Shown piece by piece: positions 1 to 8,079 of a stretch of DNA of 64,000 nucleotides; position 1 is the first letter of the stretch; each line of letters starts with the position of its first letter. Made by a program: the position numbers and the translations under genes. Below the pieces are notes generated by a model. It ran no database searches, was not told where the DNA came from, and worked only from the letters and a program-made list of their open reading frames with translations. Origin of the DNA: Bremerella sp. P1 (lineage in GTDB: Bacteria; Planctomycetota; Planctomycetia; Pirellulales; Pirellulaceae); assembly GCF_028748185.1 (NCBI RefSeq), contig NZ_CP118164.1, forward strand, positions 186,001 through 250,000. Direction: 5' to 3'.

Positions 1-1016
1 GACTGATCTCAGGCTTTCCACCGCAGAGCCTGGCCTCGTTGGATCTCGACGAAGGGGGACTCAAACTTGGCTACCTGGATGCCAACTTGTCTCTATTCGT
101 CGAAGCTCTGGAAGGGGTTGGCGAAACCAACGTGATTGCGGCCCCCCAGCTGTTGGTTCTCAACAAACAAAAAGCCGAAATCCTGATTGGTGAACAGAAG
201 GGCTACATCAGCACGACCGTCACCGAAACGGCCTCGACTCAATCGGTCGAGTTCCTGGAAGTCGGTACCCAGTTGCGTATTCGCCCCTTCATCACCAACG
301 ACGGCATGGTTCGTCTGGATGTGCATCCTGAAATCTCGACCGGTGAAGTTCGCGTCGAGTCGGGCCTTACCATTCCCGACAAGGAAGTCACCCAGGTCAC
401 GACCAACATCATGTGCCCAGATGGCCGCACGGTCGTGATTGGTGGTCTGATCAAAAGCAGCCAGACTAAAAGTGCCTTACAGATCCCTTACTTAGGCAGC
501 TTGCCTGGGGCAGGGCTCCTGTTCCGCCAGAAATCGGAAGAGTTGGAACGCCAGGAGTTGATTGTTCTGATCACGCCACGCATTGTTGATCCGAACCATA
601 TTTCCGAAGACGGCGAGAAGGCTCGCGACTTGTTCGAGATTCAGCACGAATACAGTGCCGACAAGATGAGCCCGTTGAGCAAGCGACATATTGGCCGTAA
701 TTACTATCGCCTGGCCACCTCGGCCTGGGCCACCGGTGATGCCTATTCCGCACTACGTTACGTCAACCTGGCCATTCACTACGACAACACCCAGTTGGAA
801 GCGGTCGCGCTGCGTGAGGAAATCATTAGCCAGACCGGCCTTGGTGATCGCACGGTTCATTCCCACTTGAAAGAAGGGCTCGCTCCGTGGAATCACCCCC
901 ACGGCGTGCAAGTTTCGCCGTGGCACCTCGACCAAATCGAAACCGGCCCTCCGATCACGCCAGGCTACCAACCGCCGGAATTGATTCCCAATCCGCGGGT
1001 CGTCCCCCATCAATAG
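1..1016 (+). CDS. Type II/III secretion-type secretin, C-terminal part (5' end outside window)
   Basis: The reading frame is open from base 3 to the stop at 1016, so the gene starts outside the window. The visible part is the C-terminal half of an outer-membrane secretin (GspD/PilQ/RcpA family), which forms the gated pore of a secretion or pilus system. The typical beta-barrel ending is seen: a stretch on conserved loops ('TVVIGGLI'), a 'PYLGSLPGAGLLFR' segment and the family hallmark 'QELIVLITPRIV'. After this comes a planctomycete-style extension of about 130 residues with no recognised fold and a Pro-rich end. It is followed 12 bp later by a TPR lipoprotein, the same pairing (secretin, TPR protein) that ends the Tad locus at 43.9-47.1 kb. 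It may therefore be the tail of a resident Tad-like or type II system. Confidence 0.85.
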   Translation, partial: LISGFPPQSLASLDLDEGGLKLGYLDANLSLFVEALEGVGETNVIAAPQLLVLNKQKAEILIGEQKGYISTTVTETASTQSVEFLEVGTQLRIRPFITNDGMVRLDVHPEISTGEVRVESGLTIPDKEVTQVTTNIMCPDGRTVVIGGLIKSSQTKSALQIPYLGSLPGAGLLFRQKSEELERQELIVLITPRIVDPNHISEDGEKARDLFEIQHEYSADKMSPLSKRHIGRNYYRLATSAWATGDAYSALRYVNLAIHYDNTQLEAVALREEIISQTGLGDRTVHSHLKEGLAPWNHPHGVQVSPWHLDQIETGPPITPGYQPPELIPNPRVVPHQ

Positions 1017-1028
1017 TAAGTGCTCTCT

Positions 1029-1550
1029 ATGTCCACACGTTCGGTCGCCTTGCTACTTCTGGTTACCTTGGCTGCTCAATGCATCGGCTGTGCTATTCCG
1101 CCGACCATGCGCGAGGCGTTCATGGATCCCGGTAAAGAGCAGCGAGAGCGGAAAGAAGAGATCCATCGCCTGGTCGACCAGCGGCATATTCAAACCCGAC
1201 TTCAAGCGGCATCGGCCATGCTTGACGCAGGCCGCTTTGCCGATTGTGAGCGTGTTCTGGCAGAGATCGAAAAGATCGACCCCGGCTGCAAAGAGATGCA
1301 ATTGATCCGCGGCGAGGCCCTGATGAGCCAGAACAAGTTTGCCGAAGCGGCCCTGCTTTACGAGAAAGTCCTCAAGACGCATCCGGCCGATGCGAACCTG
1401 CATCACTTGCATGCGATGGCACTTGAATTCTCCGGCGATTCGGTTGCGGCGATGATTGCCTTCCAACGAGCAGCGGAACTTTCGCCGGATAGTTCGCTCA
1501 TCCAACTCAGCCAGATTCGCACGGATGCCCCTGGCACGACCACTCGCTGA
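1029..1550 (+). CDS. TPR-repeat lipoprotein (TadD-like)
   Basis: This 173-residue protein starts with a hydrophobic export signal (ATG at 1029, MSTRSVALLLLVTL) that ends in a Cys-containing lipobox-like stretch (QCIGC). It is probably a lipoprotein or anchored periplasmic protein. An in-frame GTG at 1020 is an alternative start. The mature part holds about three tetratricopeptide repeats (for example 'AASAMLDAGRFADCERVLAEI' region, then 'GEALMSQNKFAEAALLYEKV' region), a scaffold for protein-protein contacts. It lies 12 bp after the secretin gene, so it is likely co-transcribed and may act as its pilotin or assembly factor, as TadD does for RcpA. That role is inferred from context. Confidence 0.75.
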   Translation: MSTRSVALLLLVTLAAQCIGCAIPPTMREAFMDPGKEQRERKEEIHRLVDQRHIQTRLQAASAMLDAGRFADCERVLAEIEKIDPGCKEMQLIRGEALMSQNKFAEAALLYEKVLKTHPADANLHHLHAMALEFSGDSVAAMIAFQRAAELSPDSSLIQLSQIRTDAPGTTTR

Positions 1551-1605
1551 CCTCTAAGCTACGGACGATCCCGATTCGTCCACCTTATCGTTCCAGCCGT
1601 GCGTC

Positions 1606-2712
1606 ATGAAGATCCTCGCACTCGAGCCCTACTATGGCGGCAGCCACCGTGCCTTCCTGGATGGCTGGATTGCGAAGAGCAGGCACACATGGACCTGCCT
1701 GACGCTGCCAGCTCACCACTGGAAATGGCGCATGCGTCACGCGGCGATCACCTTCTCCGAGCAGCTCGCCGCCATCAAAGAGAAAAACTTCGACGGGATT
1801 GTTTGCAGCGACATGCTCAACCTGGCTGCCTTTCGCGGTCTCGCCCCGCAGCCTATTGCACGACTGCCCGTGGTCGTCTACTTCCACGAGAACCAGCTGA
1901 CCTATCCCGACGAATTCCGGACGCAGCGAGACTTCCATTACGCGTTCGACAACTTTCAAACTCTGCTGGCCGCGGACCAGGCCTGGTTCAACTCGGCCTA
2001 CCATCGCACCGAATTCTTCGAGCAGAGCAGGGCGTTCCTCAAAAAGTTCCCCGACTACACCCTCGAGAATCGCCTCGATGAAGCGATGGAGAAGACCATC
2101 GTCGCACAGCCAGGCCTGCCCGAGATCCCCACCGGCGCTCGAGAACCCAACTTCGAGTGCCCGCACATCGTTTGGGCCGCTCGCTGGGAAAAGGATAAGA
2201 ATCCCGAAGGCTTCTTCGACGCCATGTTCCAACTGAAAGCCGATGGTTTCCCCTTCCGCTTAAGCGTCGTCGGCGAGTCGTTCCGTGATTCGCCCCCCAT
2301 CTTCGATCAGGCTCGCAAAGATCTGGCCGATCACATCGAGCAGTGGGGCTTTCTAACAAGTCACAATGATTACCTGCGTCTGCTCAGCAGCAGCGACATC
2401 TTCGTATCCACCGCCAAGCACGAGTTCTTCGGCATCTCAGCCGCCGAAGCCATCCTGGCCGGTAACTTGCCTGTGCTGCCGCACCGACTTGCCTACCCAG
2501 AACTCGTCGATAACCAGCCGAACCTTCTCTATGACGGCACGACTGCCGACTTGATTGCTCACCTTCGGAGACTAACAGAAGACCAGGCCTTTCAACAGGC
2601 CGCACGAAAACAGCAGGCCATGGCTGCAAGAAAGCTCGATCGATTGCGGTGGACGCAACTCGCTACCAACTATGACCAACGTCTGCAGTCTCTCGTAGAG
2701 AAGGCTCGATAG
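1606..2712 (+). CDS. tRNA-queuosine alpha-mannosyltransferase-like glycosyltransferase (DUF3524/GTDC1 family)
   Basis: This 368-residue protein has the diagnostic N-terminus of the DUF3524 family (MKILALEPYYGGSHRAF... then LPAHHWKWRMRHAA). In animals the GTDC1 member is QTMAN, which mannosylates queuosine in tRNA-Asp. The C-terminal half is a GT-B fold nucleotide-sugar domain: 'VWAARWEKDKNPEGFFDAM', 'LSVVGESF' and the acidic 'EFFGISAAEAILAGNLPVLP' donor-binding loop. The expected substrate is queuosine at the wobble position of tRNA-Asp, in the cytoplasm, but substrate specificity of bacterial members is inferred. It stands 56 bp after the TPR gene and 79 bp before the broken sulfatase. It belongs to the chromosomal backbone, outside the island. 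Confidence 0.85.
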   Translation: MKILALEPYYGGSHRAFLDGWIAKSRHTWTCLTLPAHHWKWRMRHAAITFSEQLAAIKEKNFDGIVCSDMLNLAAFRGLAPQPIARLPVVVYFHENQLTYPDEFRTQRDFHYAFDNFQTLLAADQAWFNSAYHRTEFFEQSRAFLKKFPDYTLENRLDEAMEKTIVAQPGLPEIPTGAREPNFECPHIVWAARWEKDKNPEGFFDAMFQLKADGFPFRLSVVGESFRDSPPIFDQARKDLADHIEQWGFLTSHNDYLRLLSSSDIFVSTAKHEFFGISAAEAILAGNLPVLPHRLAYPELVDNQPNLLYDGTTADLIAHLRRLTEDQAFQQAARKQQAMAARKLDRLRWTQLATNYDQRLQSLVEKAR

Positions 2713-2790
2713 TTTGCAGCCCGCAAATACGCAAGTTATCATTTCAATACTCTCCCTTAACCCACTTCCCACCCGAAGAGCGACCTTCTC

Positions 2791-2910
2791 ATGCTTCGAT
2801 TTCTTCTGATTCTTGCTGTGGCATTGTCCAGCTATGCTGCCTTGCCATCGTCGACCTATGCCGCCGATACACCGCCGAATATCGTCCTCATCTTCATGGA
2901 CGATAAGTAG
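2791..2910 (+). pseudogene. Sulfatase 5' fragment cut off by island integration
   Basis: An ATG at 2791 opens a 39-codon frame with a clean Sec signal peptide (hydrophobic core LLILAVALSSYAAL, cleavage after TYA) followed by [14 protein letters not shown], the N-terminal metal-binding beta strand of arylsulfatases. The frame stops at TAG 2908-2910, only five bases after a 25-bp stretch that reappears inside the intact sulfatase at 59896-59920. Joining 2791-2905 to 59921-61251 gives an uninterrupted sulfatase of normal architecture. I read this as the original chromosomal 5' end, separated from its body by the ~57 kb insertion. If still expressed it yields a short secreted peptide of about 15 residues. 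Confidence 0.85.
2881..2905 (+). repeat. attL core: 25-bp direct repeat at left island junction
   Basis: Bases 2881-2905 are identical over 25 bp to 59896-59920. The repeat encodes IVLIFMDD of the sulfatase and ends mid-codon. Left of it the chromosomal sulfatase leader is intact; right of it the frame dies within two codons. This is the pattern expected of a site-specific recombination core. Confidence 0.82.
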
Positions 2911-3563
2911 AAGCCTGTTGATGAGATTGGCCGAAAACCTCGGCGAAACTGGCGGTTTCTTGGTGAAATTGCGGTACGTTCAAACTGTGGCAAACTTCGT
3001 CGAATTCAGGTCGAATGGTGCAGATTAACTACACTTTGCTACACCAAGTCCATCTCCTCATAGCCTTCATGTGGATTAGATGCAGGCCTTTTGATCTCCC
3101 TCTTGCAAATTAATGTCTCGCACGGCGAGCTAACACTCAAGTCATCAACGTGTCAGATGTCCGCTGCTTCTCTCCTCACCGGTGAAAAATATCTGTAATT
3201 GGCGCGGAGAGATTCTGTGTCAGGATGGTTCGTCATTATGCACGAACGAAGGCGAGTGCAAATCGCTGAGCCCTATCAGATTGGCAGCATCTGCTCCTTC
3301 ACAAGCATGCCGCGGCGTTGTTTCAAAACCGACATGGAGGGCTGGTCCAAGGCAATAACATTCAAATAGAATGAATCGGGGTTTACACTAGTCTGCTTCG
3401 CATAGACATGAGACGGTTGATACTTTGGAGTCGTCCTTAGGCGGCTTAAAAAATCCGATTGAAAGACCGAGCAAATTAGGCAGTCTCCGAATCCACTCAT
3501 TAGGTGGCAAACTGCGTCGATCGGGTGAATCTGCATCTTTGAATTTAGAACAGAGAATACGCC
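2911..3563. other. Gene-free left end of the island
   Basis: No convincing coding sequence. Two CTACAC words (3029-3034 and 3039-3044) resemble the repeated TTACTACA words just inside the right end (59791-59812) and could be integrase arm-type sites. A minus-strand frame at 3276-3536 has no family resemblance or ribosome-binding site. Confidence 0.4.
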
Positions 3564-5507
3564 ATGATTCGACAGCGACCTTTCATTGTTATCGCGTTTT
3601 GTTTTCTTCTCGGGCTACAGGTGCAATCCAATGCAACTGGGCAAGATCGGATTGTTCGCGCAGGTGCGGCAAAGCACTCGAACCCGAGCTATTCCATTAC
3701 AACGATCCGTGATGCACACACAGACGCCAAGCCTGTGATTGTTGTTCAAAGCGAACTTGACAGGTTAATCGACGAAGACGGCGGAGGTGCGTGCCCGATC
3801 TCGGCCGCTCTGATTGCGATGCAGACCGTGAAGTCGATGGCGGGAGCGGCGTTGCATCCCCATCCACACCGCTACGCACTTCAATTGTTCCAGGAACAAC
3901 CTGAGTTGAAGGAAGGGCGAATTCCAAATGACCGTTTTGTCAATCTCTTGAAGAAAGTTTCGGCGGCAGGAGAAAAGCTTGACGTCGACGTTGAGACGGT
4001 TTCCGCCACGAATAGCAAGCACACGGACACCGGACCTTATTGGTCTCAAACCGACGGACCAGATTTGTCGCTTAATCCAGGTGAGCTAAAGGTTCTCTCG
4101 TACACGGTCACCACGGCGAATGGCGTTTGGCTTGGCCGCCATTTTGTTCTGCTGAAGAGTATGGAAGGTGAACAGGTGCGTGTCCTTGATCCTACTCGTC
4201 CCTTCAAAGATTACCAATACGGAATTCGATTCCATGGCGACGATGCCGCTCCGAAGGCAAACGTTATTTTGGACAACCTATCGCGCAATGATGAGAACGA
4301 GCCGATCTATGAATTGAATACCGTCTTTACGATCAAGGTCGCTGGTGCGTGGGACCATATGAACAATTCGTCGTCGGCCTCAGTCGACCAGATTAAGACC
4401 GAAATCGACCTGCTCGCGAAAGAGCTTCAAGCCGAAAACAAGCTTACCTCGCCGAAAGAGTGGCGAAGACGCGGTGCTAGATTCGGATTGCCAGGATTGG
4501 ACCTGCCCACAACGGTAGGCGGCAGCGACTGGTCCGCCGAACAAATGCTTGAGATCTTTCGTCACGCCGGGCGTTACAACCTAAACCTACGCGATGTTGT
4601 TGGTGGCGCTCACGGTAGACCGGCTATCAAGCTTGAATCTGAGTTTGCCAAAGAGGCCATACACGATCTGATTGGCGGTCGCGCTTACTTTGCGGTAGCT
4701 ATCACGGAAGAAGGAGCAGGCACTCACACAAAGAATATTCAAAGTCGAGCAATCAGAGACGGCGATGGCTTCAGGCTCACAGGATCAAAGCTTTGGAACG
4801 CCCGGCTGCGACAAGCAACGCACGTGGTTCTATACGTGCAGGCTGCCAACGGCAGGCCGGGCAAACAGACCGCGTTTCTATTGCCGATCAATCACCCGGG
4901 TTTGGAGATTGTCGATCGGTATGCACATGGGCTTACAGGAAATTCATTTGGCGGACTCAATTTCGATCAGATGTATGTTGGCCCGGAGCACTTAATCGGT
5001 GAGGACGGCGACGGTGGTGATCTTTTTGAGGAGCATTTCCTCTACTGGCGATTGATGCAGTCGGCAGCGGCGATCGGATGTGGTGAACGAGCGTTGGAGG
5101 TCATGGCTGAGCGGATTCGAGAACGCGAAGCCTTTGGTGGTCCGATCGGACGGTTTACTCATCTTCAGCAACCTATCGGCGAGCAACTCACCAAGCTCCG
5201 CATGGCATTGGCTTTGTCTCGCGAGGCTGCACGCTACTTTGACCAGGGAAACTATGACGCCGCGGAGCCATTGGTTAATGGAATCAAAGCAGAGGGTGTC
5301 GAATTCGCACTGGAAGCTTGCGATGCTGCGATGCGTGCACACGGTGCCCTCGGCTACAGCCGAGAGGTAGACCTGGGCGATCGAGTCCGCGACCTGATGG
5401 GGCTACGAATTGCTGATGGAACAACCGACGTCATGCGGATGACAGTCGTCCGAGATGCCTTCGGTCACGATCTCTGGCAAATGGCTATCGAAGACGGTGG
5501 AGATTGA
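3564..5507 (+). CDS. Signal peptide + C39/papain-like cysteine peptidase domain fused to acyl-CoA dehydrogenase
   Basis: A single 647-codon frame with three parts. Residues 1-24 are a Sec-type signal (FIVIAFCFLLGL, likely cut near SNA). Residues ~55-255 look like a papain/C39-type domain: a Cys in GGGACPISAALIAMQ (C77), a His in GRHFVLLK (H193) and an Asp in VLDP (D209), the usual Cys-His-Asp order. From ~272 to the end is a full acyl-CoA dehydrogenase: an N-terminal helical part, 'AVAITEEGAGTHTKNI' and 'GDGFRLTGSKLWNA' of the FAD/substrate-binding middle domain, and a C-terminal helical domain ending in RIADGTTDVMR, where Asp stands in the position usually Glu. ACADs are normally cytoplasmic FAD enzymes, so a signal-peptide fusion is odd. 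It could be a true two-domain enzyme or an accidental fusion made by deletion. Neighbouring genes give no pathway. Confidence 0.75.
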   Translation: MIRQRPFIVIAFCFLLGLQVQSNATGQDRIVRAGAAKHSNPSYSITTIRDAHTDAKPVIVVQSELDRLIDEDGGGACPISAALIAMQTVKSMAGAALHPHPHRYALQLFQEQPELKEGRIPNDRFVNLLKKVSAAGEKLDVDVETVSATNSKHTDTGPYWSQTDGPDLSLNPGELKVLSYTVTTANGVWLGRHFVLLKSMEGEQVRVLDPTRPFKDYQYGIRFHGDDAAPKANVILDNLSRNDENEPIYELNTVFTIKVAGAWDHMNNSSSASVDQIKTEIDLLAKELQAENKLTSPKEWRRRGARFGLPGLDLPTTVGGSDWSAEQMLEIFRHAGRYNLNLRDVVGGAHGRPAIKLESEFAKEAIHDLIGGRAYFAVAITEEGAGTHTKNIQSRAIRDGDGFRLTGSKLWNARLRQATHVVLYVQAANGRPGKQTAFLLPINHPGLEIVDRYAHGLTGNSFGGLNFDQMYVGPEHLIGEDGDGGDLFEEHFLYWRLMQSAAAIGCGERALEVMAERIREREAFGGPIGRFTHLQQPIGEQLTKLRMALALSREAARYFDQGNYDAAEPLVNGIKAEGVEFALEACDAAMRAHGALGYSREVDLGDRVRDLMGLRIADGTTDVMRMTVVRDAFGHDLWQMAIEDGGD

Positions 5508-6101
5508 TCGCGATGAAGAAGAAAACCAGACACTCGAATAAATGATTTCACGAGTCTGTAGGTGCACGCGGTTGGCACCGAGTCGATGATCTGGTGGATC
5601 AATTCTGGACATTTGGTGATTGAATTTCTCTTGCGAAAACTGATCTAGATATCCGATCCGCGGTTGTCCATGCTGTCAGACGAGAAGAATCATCTTCGAT
5701 TGATTTGATTTGGGCACGCTATCGGACTTGCAGAAGTAGTAGCCAGACGGACTCGGGGACAGCGGCTTGTCCAACCCCTGCAAATTGGAACGAAGCGCAA
5801 TCGCAGCGGTTTCCCTTCATAACGGCTGGTGTTGGTGACACTGGTCGGTTCCTCCTATGTCACGTGAAATTCAAAGGCCGTTATTCTGACGGTTTGGCCG
5901 CTACCCGCTACCTACCTCGGATGGCGTGAGAAGCAAGGCCTGCAGCAACGAGTTGCTCGGATGTAGCTGCACAAACGTCGAAAAGACAAAAAACTGGGCG
6001 GTAAGAGTGGAGCGGCGCTAACCGATTCCAAGTTTATCGACAACTCTTTGCCATTCCTTGCTCAGACTTGGGTTAAGGCGGCTAGTGAATTTGCCAAATG
6101 G
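5508..6101. other. Intergenic, no recognisable gene
   Basis: This 594-bp stretch separates the plus-strand fusion gene from the minus-strand nuclease gene, so both genes end here. Short frames on both strands lack start signals and family resemblance. No clear terminator hairpin was found. Confidence 0.5.
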
Positions 6102-7448
6102 CTAGAGTCTCATTGATTCCAACACCGAATTCGCCACGACGCGTACAACGGACGGAATCTCGTCCATCGTCGCTTTCCATGACCATGTTCTATCGGTGAC
6201 AAACTCCAGGACAATATCCTCATCCAGCACATCCCCACGTGCGACTTCGACGAGGAACATCGACATTTCTTTTTCCAGCACGAACACGACCTGTTCGCCT
6301 GGGGCAAGCTGATTTGTTGTCGATTGCTGCAACAATCCAACATTACCACCGGCCTCTGAAACAGATGGCTTTCCAGGAAACTTTGGCTTTTGCCGGGGTG
6401 GAGTATATGTCCAACCAAGCCGGACATTGTGCACCGATACCTGCCTGTCAGATTCATTCTTGATAACGAATTCAAGAAGTTCGTGATCGAGGCCAATTGG
6501 TCTTATCGCATGGGCTTTGACATCTATCTTTAGTCCCTCGGCCGAGGGCTCCTCCACCGGCACATCTGCTTCCGGCAGTCGATACGAAATCGCATCATGT
6601 TTGAAGATGGCGATGTTCTCATCAGTCGCGAGCCAAAGATGCTGGTCGCCGTCGCAAACCCCGATACCGCTTAAGTCCTCGACGTTGGAGTTGACGTGAA
6701 TCAGTAAATCTGCCGCCTCATGCTCCTCTAACCGGACAGGTAGCGTTCCACGGATCGTATCGCAAGACTGGTGTGCGCCCCTCCTGCCATCTGGACCCCA
6801 CTGTATCCACCAACTCGTGATGTAGATCGCTCCCTTTCCATTGTTGAACAACTGTATCTGCGCCTGAAGCTTTCGCCGGTTCCATACCGGATTAACGCAC
6901 ACTTTCAGATTACGACTGCCCTGATGCTTCAGCTCGTTTAAGATATCCACCTGTTCGCGAAGCAGTATCGTGTTTTCCTCTCGGAAGAATGCCTCCCTGA
7001 TCGTCCTGTTCCTCTCTTGTAGGAGCAGTGTTTCAATATGTAGCGCACCCCACGGTTGTCGAATCTCGATGGCAGTGTCCGCCTGTTTCGCCTTCCAGCC
7101 TTCGAACCATTCAGTTTCCTCGATACTCATATCGACTGGAAGGCAAAGCGTCCAGCTTTTGGCTTTAACCTTGTTGCTGTCGCGCACCGTGGCAAACGAA
7201 TTACGAATCTGCCCCTTCTGGGCATCATCGATCTTGCCGGGGAAATACTTGACCTGAAACACTTCGATCCCATCGGAGTCGCTAAGTTCCCCCTCGAAGG
7301 AATCCAAGCCACCATCGCCTTTGACGATTCGGATGCGCTGGGAATTCGGTTTCTCCACATGAATCAGTTGGCTGACCATGTCCTCGAATTTCTCGCGTGC
7401 CCCTGCCATACCCCATAGGGTTTGCAGATTCGCCAGCTTAATAGCCAA
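6102..7448 (-). CDS. PD-(D/E)xK (Mrr-like) nuclease-domain protein
   Basis: The start chosen is TTG at 7448, because AAGGAG lies six bases upstream (complement of 7455-7460); a longer frame to 7565 lacks such a site and runs into the upstream gene. The product is 448 residues. Residues ~19-70 fit a restriction-endonuclease-like core: E22, then GDGGLDSFEG with D49, then GIEVFQVKYF giving E62-x2-Q65-x-K67. That is the D...(E/Q)xK arrangement of Mrr-type nucleases. Residues ~200-440 form a beta-rich region of unknown function with an immunoglobulin-like feel. Acting on DNA in the cytoplasm as a defence nuclease is inferred from the motif and from the RloC-like gene next door. No methyltransferase partner is present. 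Confidence 0.65.
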   Translation of the reverse strand: MAIKLANLQTLWGMAGAREKFEDMVSQLIHVEKPNSQRIRIVKGDGGLDSFEGELSDSDGIEVFQVKYFPGKIDDAQKGQIRNSFATVRDSNKVKAKSWTLCLPVDMSIEETEWFEGWKAKQADTAIEIRQPWGALHIETLLLQERNRTIREAFFREENTILLREQVDILNELKHQGSRNLKVCVNPVWNRRKLQAQIQLFNNGKGAIYITSWWIQWGPDGRRGAHQSCDTIRGTLPVRLEEHEAADLLIHVNSNVEDLSGIGVCDGDQHLWLATDENIAIFKHDAISYRLPEADVPVEEPSAEGLKIDVKAHAIRPIGLDHELLEFVIKNESDRQVSVHNVRLGWTYTPPRQKPKFPGKPSVSEAGGNVGLLQQSTTNQLAPGEQVVFVLEKEMSMFLVEVARGDVLDEDIVLEFVTDRTWSWKATMDEIPSVVRVVANSVLESMRL

Positions 7449-7477
7449 TACCGGCTCCTTTCGTTGATCAAATGTTC

Positions 7478-7786
7478 CTAATCTCCTAGTTCGACATAAT
7501 AGCATCTTCGAAGAGCCACCGATGCGGGAATGCCAAGTGCGGTGTCCGGACGGAAACACTTGCAATCGAGATATACAGATCTTTCAGGCATTCGGATCTT
7601 TGCATCCAATGCCACAACTCGCTCTTTTTCACGCACGTGTATAACGTGCACCAATAAGTAGCCTGTGAATGGGCAAATACTATCCAAGATGGAGACATGG
7701 TGGCTGCTTCGAACAAATCGACCGAACAGAGAAACGATCATGTGTTTGATGGTGAATTCTGGTTCGTCCAGTGCTACATCCATCAA
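7478..7786 (-). CDS. Small hypothetical protein upstream of the nuclease
   Basis: A 102-codon frame whose stop lies 29 bp before the start of the PD-(D/E)xK gene on the same strand, so the two could be an operon. An internal ATG (protein MIVSLFGRF...) is an equally likely start; neither has a strong ribosome-binding site. The sequence is moderately hydrophobic in the middle and resembles no family I know. It could be an accessory or immunity component of the nuclease, or not be translated at all. Confidence 0.4.
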   Translation of the reverse strand: MMDVALDEPEFTIKHMIVSLFGRFVRSSHHVSILDSICPFTGYLLVHVIHVREKERVVALDAKIRMPERSVYLDCKCFRPDTALGIPASVALRRCYYVELGD

Positions 7787-8079
7787 GCATTCGTTAACAT
7801 TTCAGTTTGTTTTTTACTCCTTAGGGATCATTACGTGAGGATTCGTGTCGGCTTGGAGCAGTATACACTTTGTACTACCACAAGTCTTTTCTAACTTAAA
7901 TGGCGGAAATGAGCGGTGCTTAGTTTATACACGTGACGCAAGGCTTGATCTGCCAATTCTTGCCGGCTAATCTTTTGTCGAATTATCTTGTTCACCACGA
8001 ATTCAATCGCGCAAACACTTTTTCCCGTCGAGTCCCGGACAAGCTGTGATTTATAAGACTAGCAAGAGGAACTGATCGC

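Noticed and set aside
3276-3536. Minus-strand 86-codon frame near the left island end
   Set aside because: No ribosome-binding site, no family resemblance and no partner gene; treated as non-coding.
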